Assembly: GCA_017555845.1 (NCBI GenBank) | Contig: JAFZFO010000037.1 | Coordinates: 62,001 to 126,000, forward strand | DNA length: 64,000 nucleotides | Direction of reading: 5' to 3' | Origin: Bacteroidaceae bacterium | GTDB lineage: Bacteria; Bacteroidota; Bacteroidia; Bacteroidales; Bacteroidaceae | In this document: positions 9,709-17,504 of the stretch, piece by piece | Layout of the letters: every line of letters begins with the position of its first letter | Numbering within the stretch: the first letter of the stretch is position 1 | The notes under the pieces: model-generated | What the model was told of the DNA's origin: nothing | Database searches by the model: none | What the model saw: only the letters and a program-made list of their open reading frames with translations | Program-made: the position numbers and the translations under genes

Positions 9709-10161
9709 ATGGATTTGTTTGACATTATAAGCAACGACATCAAGGAGGCCATGAAGGCCAAGGACAAGGTTGCACTTGACACATTACGTAACATAAAGAA
9801 AGTTCTGCTTGAGGCAAAGACCGCCCCTGGAGCAGGCGACACTGTAAGTGATGAGACTGCCATCAAGATTATCCAGAAGCTTGTGAAGCAGGGCAAGGAA
9901 TCGGCCGAACTTTACCAGAGCCAGAACCGCACAGACCTTGCGCAGGAGGAACTGGCACAGGTTGAAGTGATGTCAAAGTACCTTCCAAAGCAGATGAGCG
10001 AGGAAGAAGTTGCAACAATTGTAAAGGAGATCATTGCACAGGTTGGAGCAGCCGGCCCACAGGATATGGGCAAGGTTATGGGCGTAGCCACCAAGCAGCT
10101 TGCAGGCAAGGCCGAGGGCAAGACAATCTCTACAATCGTAAAGCAGTTGCTTGCCAATTAA
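9709..10161 (+). CDS. GatB/YqeY domain protein
   Basis: This is a 150-residue YqeY-family protein. The family shares the C-terminal tRNA-interacting domain of the GatB amidotransferase subunit and the exact function of the stand-alone form is uncertain. The sequence is mostly helical and contains LDTLRNIKK near the start, YLPKQMSEEE in the middle and GKVMGV toward the end, all typical. It lies 20 bases after ftsZ on the same strand and probably shares its transcript. Its stop codon overlaps the end of the convergent recO gene by four bases. Confidence 0.93.
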   Translation: MDLFDIISNDIKEAMKAKDKVALDTLRNIKKVLLEAKTAPGAGDTVSDETAIKIIQKLVKQGKESAELYQSQNRTDLAQEELAQVEVMSKYLPKQMSEEEVATIVKEIIAQVGAAGPQDMGKVMGVATKQLAGKAEGKTISTIVKQLLAN

Positions 10162-10883
10162 TCGAACAGCTCACGCAGGACTGCAGCCGATTTCAGTTCC
10201 GGGAATTCCGGTATATGCAATTGGTAATAGAGAGAAAGGGTTGCGAGGAATTCTCCTCGCAACTTTCTGTTTAACGACAGAAGATGCATGGAGTCATATC
10301 CGGTGCGCAACAGATCTACGAATATTGCGGTGCTCTCGGGCAAAAGGAAATGTGGATGCAACGGATGCTCGTGTGTGGTGCATCCCTGCGCCAGGTCGAA
10401 ATAACATCCCGGAGTATAATCCTCAAGGTTAGGGTATATGCCGAGAAAACGCAACAACTGCACCATAAAGACAAGATGAAAATCGGCATAGCCATGTTCA
10501 AGATTGTCGAACAGGGTAAACGATCTGTCAAGGAATGTAAAAAGGGAATCATCGCTGCCATCCTCGCGCAAGGCAAAAGTAAGAAGCTCGGCAAGATAGA
10601 GGGCAATGGATGACTTTACCACATCATTTGTTATTGATGAGTACATTGAGAATGGCTGTACCTCGCCAATACGCGAGAGATTACGTCCGGCCTTTACCGT
10701 AGCTGTAAAAGTGAGCATTGAGAGAGGCTGGAACAGCACACTGCGGACCTTGGTGCGCTTGCTGTGCGACACGGGCACAAGGAACGACATCCTTCCGCGT
10801 TGCGCGGTGTAGATGTCGGCAATCATAAGCCCGTCGCTATACTTAAGTGTACGCAGGACAATGCCTTCGAATTTCTCAATCAT
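10158..10883 (-). CDS. recO: RecO, DNA repair protein
   Basis: RecO anneals single strands and works with RecR and RecF in loading RecA at gaps. The 241-residue product begins MIEKFEGIVLRTLKYSD, the OB-fold start of the family, followed by the helical C-terminal domain. A cluster PGCYFDLAQGC with nearby histidines in the C-terminal half may be the metal-binding element of this family. The gene converges on the yqeY-like gene with a four-base overlap and no room for a separate terminator. A possible TAGTTTTG element lies upstream at 10910-10917 on the minus strand, next to the divergent tRNA-Glu promoter. recR is also in this window, at 57091. Confidence 0.93.
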   Translation of the reverse strand: MIEKFEGIVLRTLKYSDGLMIADIYTAQRGRMSFLVPVSHSKRTKVRSVLFQPLSMLTFTATVKAGRNLSRIGEVQPFSMYSSITNDVVKSSIALYLAELLTFALREDGSDDSLFTFLDRSFTLFDNLEHGYADFHLVFMVQLLRFLGIYPNLEDYTPGCYFDLAQGCTTHEHPLHPHFLLPESTAIFVDLLRTGYDSMHLLSLNRKLRGEFLATLSLYYQLHIPEFPELKSAAVLRELFD

Positions 10884-10936
10884 AACAGCCTGAATAACAA
10901 ATTACACTGCAAAACTATAAAAAATTCCTCAAATTG

Positions 10937-10967
10937 TTTGCCAATTCAAAAAAAGGTTTTACCTTTG
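10937..10967 (+). promoter_or_regulatory. Promoter of tRNA-Glu and rpsT
   Basis: A TTTG at 10937-10940 and TACCTTTG at 10960-10967 are separated by exactly 19 bases. This is the Bacteroidota primary sigma-factor promoter form. It lies 60 bases upstream of tRNA-Glu. The bases after it (GCACTCGCTTT) are the same as those after the tRNA-Asp promoter near 59981. Confidence 0.88.
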
Positions 10968-11026
10968 CACTCGCTTTTGGCCATTAACGCCCAAAGCAGT
11001 CCTCAAAAGGGACTTTACAAGGTAAT

Positions 11027-11098
11027 GGCCCATTCGTCTATCGGCTAGGACGCAAGATTTTCATTCTTGAAAGAGGGGTTCGATTCCCCTATGGGCTA
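11027..11098 (+). tRNA. tRNA-Glu (UUC anticodon)
   Basis: The 72-base gene folds into a full cloverleaf. The acceptor arm GGCCCAT pairs with ATGGGCT, with a G-U first pair. The anticodon stem CAAGA/TCTTG encloses TTTTCAT with anticodon TTC, and the T arm AGGGG/CCCCT encloses TTCGATT. The discriminator base is A and the CCA end is not encoded. It is followed after 29 bases by rpsT and probably shares its transcript. Confidence 0.96.
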
Positions 11099-11127
11099 CA
11101 ATTAAAACTAAAAACATTATTAAAGAG

Positions 11128-11382
11128 ATGGCAAATCACAAATCATCACTTAAGAGAATCAGACAGACAGAGAAGAGAAATCTTTTGAACCGTTACTTGG
11201 GTAAGAACATGCGTTCTGCAGTTCGCAGCTTGCGCGCAATGAAGGATAAGAACGAGGCTTTGGCTAAGTTCCCAGAGGTACAGAAGATGCTTGACAGAAT
11301 GGCTAAGCGTGGTCTCATCCACAAGAACAAGGCAGCAAACCTCAAGTCAGGTCTTTGCGCTAACATTGCAAAATTAGCCTAA
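11128..11382 (+). CDS. rpsT: Ribosomal protein S20 (bS20)
   Basis: This is an 84-residue, very basic protein of the small ribosomal subunit that binds 16S r[21 protein letters not shown] at the start and [10 protein letters not shown] near the end are characteristic of bS20. The gene directly follows tRNA-Glu with no promoter visible between them, so both are likely read from the 10937 promoter. A strong hairpin lies downstream. Confidence 0.98.
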   Translation: MANHKSSLKRIRQTEKRNLLNRYLGKNMRSAVRSLRAMKDKNEALAKFPEVQKMLDRMAKRGLIHKNKAANLKSGLCANIAKLA

Positions 11383-11405
11383 TTTTTTAACAAATATATT
11401 TACCT

Positions 11406-11445
11406 GCGAAAAGGCTGGATTATCATCCAGCCTTTTCGCCTTTGT
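11406..11445 (+). terminator. Hairpin after rpsT
   Basis: A perfect 15-base-pair stem (11406-11420 with 11425-11439) closes a four-base loop, TATC. It begins 23 bases after the rpsT stop. The following bases are only moderately T-rich (CTTTGTGCTT), so it is a stable 3' end or terminator rather than a textbook one. Confidence 0.75.
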
Positions 11446-11553
11446 GCTTATTGAAACCCTCTTGGACGGCAGAAACCGCCCCGCGGAGCCATGTCGGACG
11501 CATAGGCCGAAAAGCTTTCAAAACAGCCACGAAAAGAGCAAAATATTTAGTAG

Positions 11554-11581
11554 AAAGCGCTTGTCAAATAGCGCTTTTTTT
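11554..11581 (+). terminator. Terminator-like hairpin overlapping the gyrB promoter
   Basis: The 8-base stem AAAGCGCT/AGCGCTTT (11554-11561 with 11570-11577) has an 8-base loop and runs into seven T residues. It looks like an intrinsic terminator for transcripts arriving from rpsT. It covers the -33 element of the gyrB promoter. Confidence 0.6.
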
Positions 11582-11591
11582 GTTAACTTTG
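11561..11591 (+). promoter_or_regulatory. gyrB promoter
   Basis: TTGT at 11561 and TAACTTTG at 11584-11591 match the Bacteroidota promoter with about 19 bases between them. The gyrB ATG lies 26 bases downstream, so the leader is short. Confidence 0.7.
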
Positions 11592-11617
11592 TTCAGTTAT
11601 ATTGGTAATAAAACATT

Positions 11618-13579
11618 ATGAGCGAAGAAATCAACAAAAACGCAGCAGCCAGCTATTCGGCCGACAGTATTCAGGTACTTGAAGGCCTCGAGGCAGTTCG
11701 TAAACGCCCGGCGATGTACATAGGAGACATCAGCGAAAAGGGTCTGCACCACTTGGTATATGAGGTGGTCGACAACTCTATCGACGAGGCTATGGCAGGC
11801 TTCTGTACCCACATAAACGTAACAATCAACCCAGGCAACTCAATTACAGTTCAGGACAACGGTCGTGGTATCCCTGTGGATTGGCACGAAAAGGAGAACC
11901 GTTCGGCACTCGAGGTTGTAATGACAGTGTTGCACGCCGGCGGTAAGTTCAACAAGGATTCATACAAGGTTTCCGGTGGTCTGCACGGTGTGGGTGTATC
12001 GTGCGTAAACGCCTTGTCAACACACATGAAGACCGAGGTATTCCGCGATGGCAAGCACTACGAGCAGAACTACTCTTGCGGTAAGCCACTCGATGCAGTG
12101 CGTTGCATTGGCGAGACCGACATCAGAGGTACAAAGCAGACATTCCAGCCCGATGGTTCTATCTTCACTGTTACAGAGTATCAGTACCAGATTTTGGCAA
12201 CACGTCTGCGCGAGCTCGCATATCTCAACGCAGGCATCACAATTACATTGACCGATGCACGCGAGACTGACGAGAACGGTAACTACAAGAGCGAGACTTT
12301 CCACTCTACCGAAGGCTTGAGAGAGTTTGTCCGCCACATCGATGCATCACGCGTGCCACTCATCAGCGACGTGATCTATCTGAACACAGAGAAGAACAAC
12401 ATTCCAATCGAGGTAGCCATCCTTTACAACACAGGCTACAGCGAGAATGTACACACATACGTAAACAACATCAACACATACGAAGGCGGTACACACCTTG
12501 CCGGTTTCCGCAGAGCGCTTACCCGTACACTCAAAAAGTATGCCGACGACACAAAGGCGCTTGAGAAGGCTAAGGTAGAGATCTCTGGCGAGGACTTCCG
12601 CGAGGGTCTTACAGCCATCGTATCTGTTAAGGTTGCAGAGCCACAGTTCGAGGGCCAGACAAAGACAAAGCTCGGTAACAGCGAGGTAACAGGTGCTGTT
12701 GACCAGGCGGTAGGCGAGGCTCTCGCATACTACCTCGAGGAGCATCCAAAAGAGGCAAAGATGGTTGTTGACAAGGTTATCCTTGCAGCTACAGCACGTA
12801 TCGCAGCACGCAAGGCACGCGAGAGCGTACAGCGCAAGAGCCCCATGGGCGGCTGCGGCCTTCCAGGTAAGCTTTCTGACTGCTCGGACAAGAACCCCGA
12901 GAACTGCGAGTTGTTCCTCGTCGAGGGAGACTCTGCGGGCGGTTCGGCAAGACAGGGACGCAAGAGCAAGTTCCAGGCCATACTTCCACTGCGCGGTAAG
13001 ATCCTGAACGTGGAGAAGGTAATGTGGCACAAGGCTTTTGAGAGTGACGAGGTAAACAACATCATCCAGGCAATAGGCGTACGCTTCGGTCTTGACCCAG
13101 AGGATAGCAAAAAGGCAAACCTCGAGAAACTGCGTTACCACAAGATCATCATGATGGCCGATGCCGACGTCGACGGTGCACACATCGGAACACTCATCAT
13201 GACACTCTTCTATCGTTATATGCCCGAGCTCATTGAGGCTGGCTACCTTTATAAGGCAATGCCACCACTCTACCTCTGCTCAAAGGGTAAGGTAAAGAAA
13301 TACTGCTACGATGACAGAGAGAAAGAGGCATTCATCCAGGAGTATGCAGGAGGCAACGAGAAGGACATCAACATCCAGCGTTATAAGGGTCTTGGTGAGA
13401 TGAACCCGGAGCAGCTTTGGGACACAACAATGAACCCAGAGACACGTACATTGAAGCAGGTTACAATCCGCGACGCACAGGAAGCCGATTACATCTTCTC
13501 AATGCTTATGGGCGACGATGTAGGTCCACGCCGCGAGTTCATCGAAAACAACGCGACATACGCAAACATCGATGCATAA
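11618..13579 (+). CDS. gyrB: DNA gyrase subunit B
   Basis: GyrB is the ATPase and TOPRIM subunit of gyrase, which introduces negative supercoils into DNA. The 653-residue protein has the GHKL ATPase motifs EVVDNSIDEA and NGRGIP near the N-terminus. The TOPRIM motif EGDSAGGSA and the metal-binding DADVDG are in the C-terminal half, and YKGLGEMN near the end is diagnostic. Its length fits the short GyrB form without the long insertion of enterobacteria. ParE is the main alternative, but the overall length and the QLWDTTM ending favour GyrB. It stands alone with its own promoter and terminator. Confidence 0.95.
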   Translation: MSEEINKNAAASYSADSIQVLEGLEAVRKRPAMYIGDISEKGLHHLVYEVVDNSIDEAMAGFCTHINVTINPGNSITVQDNGRGIPVDWHEKENRSALEVVMTVLHAGGKFNKDSYKVSGGLHGVGVSCVNALSTHMKTEVFRDGKHYEQNYSCGKPLDAVRCIGETDIRGTKQTFQPDGSIFTVTEYQYQILATRLRELAYLNAGITITLTDARETDENGNYKSETFHSTEGLREFVRHIDASRVPLISDVIYLNTEKNNIPIEVAILYNTGYSENVHTYVNNINTYEGGTHLAGFRRALTRTLKKYADDTKALEKAKVEISGEDFREGLTAIVSVKVAEPQFEGQTKTKLGNSEVTGAVDQAVGEALAYYLEEHPKEAKMVVDKVILAATARIAARKARESVQRKSPMGGCGLPGKLSDCSDKNPENCELFLVEGDSAGGSARQGRKSKFQAILPLRGKILNVEKVMWHKAFESDEVNNIIQAIGVRFGLDPEDSKKANLEKLRYHKIIMMADADVDGAHIGTLIMTLFYRYMPELIEAGYLYKAMPPLYLCSKGKVKKYCYDDREKEAFIQEYAGGNEKDINIQRYKGLGEMNPEQLWDTTMNPETRTLKQVTIRDAQEADYIFSMLMGDDVGPRREFIENNATYANIDA

Positions 13580-13582
13580 AAC

Positions 13583-13614
13583 AAAAAATAGAGCCGTATG
13601 GCTCTATTTTTTTG
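13583..13614. terminator. Bidirectional terminator between gyrB and the nitroreductase-like gene
   Basis: AAAAAATAGAGCC pairs with GGCTCTATTTTTT around a GTAT loop (stem 13583-13595 with 13600-13612). A-tracts on the left and T-tracts on the right let it terminate transcription in both directions. It sits in the 39 bases between two convergent genes. Confidence 0.85.
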
Positions 13615-13618
13615 TTTA

Positions 13619-14254
13619 TCATTCAATTATCAGATCTTCAACAACCACCTTTGGAACATAGTGGACACCACCCTCACGGTAGTAGGAGTGGTCATCAGCC
13701 CCCTTTATATCCACAAGCTGAATTTTCTCAGCACTCTTGCCCACAGCAATAACAAGCAGAGGATCATATGGCAGCTGTAGCGAGTCAACGAGCCCGTCTG
13801 CATCAAAATCCATCATGCACAGACCGTTCAAACCCATCTCCACGGCCTGCAGCAGCATACTCTGTGCCGAGATACCAAGATCGACAAACGTGCTGTTACG
13901 TGGTTCAATGGTAGAGCATACAACAATGAATGCATTGGGCTGAGTACCATCTACAGGCAGCTGCAATTCCTTCAGACCGGCGCCCATCCTGATAAAAGGC
14001 AGCACCTTTTGAGCCTCATCGGATGCCACGAGCCTAAAACGCAGGACCTGGCGGTTACGGGCCGAAGCCAATTTATTGTTCACGGCCACAATGCGACGCA
14101 GCTGATCGGCACGCACAATGTACGATGCATCATACCCTCTTGTACTGCGGTTCTTCAGCAACAGAGTTGCAAGCCCCTCTTTTTTTGCACCTGGCGAAGC
14201 TGCCGAATGGGAGCGATACTGCTCCATCCGCTTTTCCAAATAGTTGTCGGCCAT
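13619..14254 (-). CDS. Nitroreductase-family protein
   Basis: Nitroreductase-fold proteins are FMN-dependent NAD(P)H oxidoreductases acting on nitro compounds, quinones or flavins. The 211-residue product has LKNRSTRGYD near residue 35, matching the RRSxR FMN-phosphate region. It has MGLNGLCMMDFD in the position of the usual glycine-rich loop, and AVGKSAEKI near the C-terminus. The frame is open further upstream, but that part is a read-through of tRNA-Cys. The ATG at 14254 (MADNYLEKRMEQY) is therefore chosen. The true substrate cannot be deduced. Confidence 0.85.
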   Translation of the reverse strand: MADNYLEKRMEQYRSHSAASPGAKKEGLATLLLKNRSTRGYDASYIVRADQLRRIVAVNNKLASARNRQVLRFRLVASDEAQKVLPFIRMGAGLKELQLPVDGTQPNAFIVVCSTIEPRNSTFVDLGISAQSMLLQAVEMGLNGLCMMDFDADGLVDSLQLPYDPLLVIAVGKSAEKIQLVDIKGADDHSYYREGGVHYVPKVVVEDLIIE

Positions 14255-14275
14255 AAATATCGAAGTTATAGAAAC

Positions 14276-14303
14276 AAAAAAAGAGCTCCTTTTAGAGCTC
14301 TTT
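14276..14303 (-). terminator. Terminator of tRNA-Cys
   Basis: On the minus strand AAGAGCTC and GAGCTCTT form an 8-9 base-pair stem (14281-14288 with 14295-14302) followed by a run of T residues (the A-tract at 14276-14280 on the plus strand). It starts two bases after the tRNA gene ends. Confidence 0.85.
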
Positions 14304-14304
14304 G

Positions 14305-14376
14305 AGGTACCTGGCGGATTCGAACCGCCGTACATGGTTTTGCAGACCACTGACTAAGCCACTCATCCAAGGTACC
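14305..14376 (-). tRNA. tRNA-Cys (GCA anticodon)
   Basis: On the minus strand the acceptor arm GGTACCT pairs with AGGTACC. The anticodon loop CTGCAAA gives anticodon GCA, and the T arm GGCGG/CCGCC encloses TTCGAAT. The discriminator is T (U), as expected for tRNA-Cys, and CCA is not encoded. It has its own promoter and terminator. Confidence 0.95.
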
Positions 14377-14411
14377 GATTGGCTTTGCGACCATGCCGCG
14401 TTAAACGATGA

Positions 14412-14442
14412 CAAAGGTAAGACATTTTTTGTGAAGAACAAA
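14412..14442 (-). promoter_or_regulatory. Promoter of tRNA-Cys
   Basis: Read on the minus strand, TTTG (14442-14439) and TACCTTTG (14419-14412) are 19 bases apart, the full Bacteroidota consensus. The start of the tRNA is 35 bases downstream. Confidence 0.85.
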
Positions 14443-14537
14443 CAAAGAAGCCCATTTTTTAACCTTTTAAAGTACATTTCATCTATAATTTTATCATAAA
14501 GGGCATTTTTTATCTATCTTCGCAACAAAATAGCACA

Positions 14538-15848
14538 ATGATATACAAGGTCGAAAGATATATTGACGAGCATGGTTTGCTGAAACAAGGCGAAAAAGTG
14601 CTCGTTGCAATCAGCGGCGGAGCAGACTCTGTCGCACTCCTTGTCGCGCTACGCAAACTGGGATACGATTGCGAAGCCATACATTGTAACTTCCATCTGC
14701 GCGCCGAGGAGAGCGACCGCGACGAGCTGTTCACGAAGGAACTGTGCGAAAGGCTCGGCGTCACACTGCACATTGTACATTTTGATACAAAGGCTTATGC
14801 CGTGAAGAGAGGCATTTCTATAGAGATGGCTGCGCGCGAACAACGATACGTGGCGTTCGAGGAGCATAGAAAGGCTATCGGCGCACAAGCAATAGCTGTA
14901 GCACATCACCGTGACGACTCGGCCGAGACTTTGCTGCTGAACCTGACACGTGGCACAGGAATCAAAGGTTTGCGAGGCATACAGCCAAAGAATGGAAACA
15001 TCGTACGCCCCCTGCTATGCGTGAGACGTGATGAGATTGTCGACTACCTTAAATGGCGTGGCGAGAGCTATGTCACAGACAGCACCAACCTTACCTGTGA
15101 CTACACCCGCAACAAACTGAGACTTGAAGTCATCCCAAAGCTGGCCGAGATAAACCCGTCAATTCTTGATACGCTTTCGGCAACTGCACAAAGAGTAAGC
15201 GAAGCCGAAAGAATCTATCGCCACGCTATTGAAGAGGCTATTGAGCGCGTTAAGCAAGGAAATGAAATCAACACTACGGCTCTTCTAAAAGAGATTGCCC
15301 CATCAACTATACTACACGAGATATTGTCTCCATTAGGCTTCAACAGCGCACAGATTGAGGATATCTCGCGTTCAATGGAGAATGAGGGGGCAAAACAGTT
15401 CCATGCGACAGACTGGAGCGTGATAAAAGACCGTGAAACACTGATAATAGCCCCAAGACAAGACTTTGGGCAGCAAAATATAGTTTTACCTACCGAAGGC
15501 ACCATCGAAACACCACAAGGCGTATTGACCATCACGTTTGCCGATTTTGACGACAATATACCCAGAGAGCGGAACATAGCTTGTCTTGATGTCGAGAAAC
15601 TGCGCCTGCCGCTTACATTGAGAAATACACATGAGGGCGACCGTTTTGCACCCTTTGGAATGCACGGAACCAAACTGGTAAGCGACTACCTCACTGACCG
15701 CAAGAAGAGTTTCATCGAGAAACAGGTACAACTGGTTGTTGTTGATGCCGGAGGAGAGATTGTATGGATTGTCGATGAGCGCCCGTCAGCACGTTGCTGC
15801 ATCACAGAAAAGACCAGAAGGATTGTCAGGCTTGAGTGGAAGGGATAA
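14538..15848 (+). CDS. tilS: TilS, tRNA(Ile)-lysidine synthase
   Basis: TilS changes the wobble cytidine of the CAU-anticodon isoleucine tRNA to lysidine, so that it reads AUA codons. The 436-residue protein has the PP-loop ISGGADSVAL at about residues 28-37 and HHRDDSAETLLLNLTRGTG at about 120-138. The C-terminal substrate-binding domains follow. A weak TATCTTCG element lies just upstream at 14515-14522. The end is three bases from the convergent Sel1-repeat gene. Confidence 0.96.
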   Translation: MIYKVERYIDEHGLLKQGEKVLVAISGGADSVALLVALRKLGYDCEAIHCNFHLRAEESDRDELFTKELCERLGVTLHIVHFDTKAYAVKRGISIEMAAREQRYVAFEEHRKAIGAQAIAVAHHRDDSAETLLLNLTRGTGIKGLRGIQPKNGNIVRPLLCVRRDEIVDYLKWRGESYVTDSTNLTCDYTRNKLRLEVIPKLAEINPSILDTLSATAQRVSEAERIYRHAIEEAIERVKQGNEINTTALLKEIAPSTILHEILSPLGFNSAQIEDISRSMENEGAKQFHATDWSVIKDRETLIIAPRQDFGQQNIVLPTEGTIETPQGVLTITFADFDDNIPRERNIACLDVEKLRLPLTLRNTHEGDRFAPFGMHGTKLVSDYLTDRKKSFIEKQVQLVVVDAGGEIVWIVDERPSARCCITEKTRRIVRLEWKG

Positions 15849-15851
15849 TTG

Positions 15852-17489
15852 TCACTTCCTTAAATCCTTCAATGCCTTGACAGCATCCTCGAACTCCTGC
15901 TCGGCCGACAATTTCCACAGCTCTATCGCCTTGTCCATGTTCTTTGCAACACCATGGCCATAGTAATAGCATATTCCAAGATCATATAACGCTGCGGGAT
16001 GTTGCTTCTTCACAGCCTTGCTATACCACATCACAGCCTCTTCATAGCTCTGTTTCACGCCCAGACCCTTATAGAACATTGCTCCTAAAAGATATTCCGC
16101 ATTGTCATGGCCGGCTGCTGCAGCCTTGGAACACCATCGGGCCGCAGTCTTGTAGTTCTGGACAACTCCACGCCCCATATAATAGCATTGGGCCATATTG
16201 TACTGCGCATCACTGTCGCCTGCCTCGGCACCCAACCTGTACCACTTTGCAGCCTCTTTATAGTTGATACTGTCAACAACACCCAGATAATGGAATATGC
16301 CTACCTTGTTGTATGCCGGCACAAAACCCTGCTCGGCAGCCTGAAGGTATCTTTCAAAGGCAACCTTCATATTATTTTCCTCTGAATCAGACACGCCATA
16401 TTCAGCAAGACAATACAGAGCCTCGGCATTTCCGAGCTCTGCGGCCTGAGAGTACAGGTTCATTGCTCTTTTATAATCGTACACGGCACCATCTCCCCAA
16501 TAATGACAACCGGCAAGCTGACACATGGCATCTGCGTCGCCGCCCTTTGCAGCCTTGGCGTACCACTTGGCAGCCAGATAGTGGTCCTCTATCACACCAT
16601 CGCCTGTATAATAGCAGCAGGCAAGGATATATTGGGCATCGACATGTCCTTGGAGAGCGGCCTTTTCGTACCAGCCGGCAGCAGCTACCGAATCACGCGC
16701 CACACCTATGCCCTTATAATAGCAATCGGCAAGACTGTATTGCGCGTTTACGTTTCCTTGATTGGCCGACTTCGAGAACCAATAGAACGCCTTTTCATCA
16801 TTTTGATAAATGCCATCGCCGTAAGCATAGCAGATAGCGAGGTTGTATTGGGCAGAATCAAGCCCATGCTCGGCAGCTTTCCTGTACCAACGGAAAGCCT
16901 CATCGGAGTCTTGGGACACACCTATTCCATAATAGTAGCAATCGCCAAGCTCATTCCAGGCAACAGGATAACCCTTGAGTGCAGCCTTTGACAGATAACC
17001 GAAAGCCTTCACGCTGTCGGCCTCAACACCCTTTCCCAATCTGTGGCAGACGCCAAGATTTGTAATTGCCACCACGTTGCCCTGCTCGGCAGCAATCCTG
17101 TACCACCTGACAGCCTCATCGACATCGGGGTTTATGCCATAACCTTTATGATAGCAATTTCCAAGATTGCATTGGGCCATATCGTTTCCTTGAGCGGCCG
17201 AACGCCGGAGCCAGACAAGCGCCTTGTTATAATTCTGCACAACGCCTTTGCCCGAGATATAGCAAGTTCCGAGATTGCATTGAGCCAAAGCATCGCCTTT
17301 TTTGGCCGCACTTTTCCACTGCCTTACAGCCTCGGCGTAGTCGCCGGCCTTATAGGCATCGAGTCCTTTCAGATACTCCTCGCTGCGCAGGGTATCGGTA
17401 CAGAAATGTGAACTGTAGGCTGTCAACGGGCTTGCCAAAAGCAAGCAGACAACCAACGACACAAACATCTGTACACGGGACATTCTCAT
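15852..17489 (-). CDS. Exported Sel1-repeat protein
   Basis: The protein is about 545 residues and, after an N-terminal signal peptide, consists almost wholly of about 13 Sel1-like repeats of 36 residues. Each has the form WY.KAA..G...AQ..LA.CY..G.GV..D. Sel1 repeats are helical solenoids that hold partner proteins; no enzymatic domain is visible. The GTG at 17498 is in frame, but ATG codons at 17489 and 17483 give a better signal peptide (MFVSLVVCLLLA). It starts 15 bases after the protease-like/TPR gene and probably lies at the end of the same operon. Repeat 9 is short and irregular. The function is unknown. Confidence 0.85.
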   Translation of the reverse strand: MRMSRVQMFVSLVVCLLLASPLTAYSSHFCTDTLRSEEYLKGLDAYKAGDYAEAVRQWKSAAKKGDALAQCNLGTCYISGKGVVQNYNKALVWLRRSAAQGNDMAQCNLGNCYHKGYGINPDVDEAVRWYRIAAEQGNVVAITNLGVCHRLGKGVEADSVKAFGYLSKAALKGYPVAWNELGDCYYYGIGVSQDSDEAFRWYRKAAEHGLDSAQYNLAICYAYGDGIYQNDEKAFYWFSKSANQGNVNAQYSLADCYYKGIGVARDSVAAAGWYEKAALQGHVDAQYILACCYYTGDGVIEDHYLAAKWYAKAAKGGDADAMCQLAGCHYWGDGAVYDYKRAMNLYSQAAELGNAEALYCLAEYGVSDSEENNMKVAFERYLQAAEQGFVPAYNKVGIFHYLGVVDSINYKEAAKWYRLGAEAGDSDAQYNMAQCYYMGRGVVQNYKTAARWCSKAAAAGHDNAEYLLGAMFYKGLGVKQSYEEAVMWYSKAVKKQHPAALYDLGICYYYGHGVAKNMDKAIELWKLSAEQEFEDAVKALKDLRK

Positions 17490-17504
17490 AAGACACACGT
17501 ATTG

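Noticed and set aside
13619..14350. Longer form of the nitroreductase-like protein starting at 14350
   Set aside because: The extra 32 residues are a read-through of the tRNA-Cys gene; the ATG at 14254 is the proper start.
15852..17498. Regular repeats in the DNA that might look like a tandem repeat or CRISPR
   Set aside because: They are Sel1 protein repeats of about 108 bases with diverged DNA, and lie inside one coding frame. No CRISPR array or cas gene is present.
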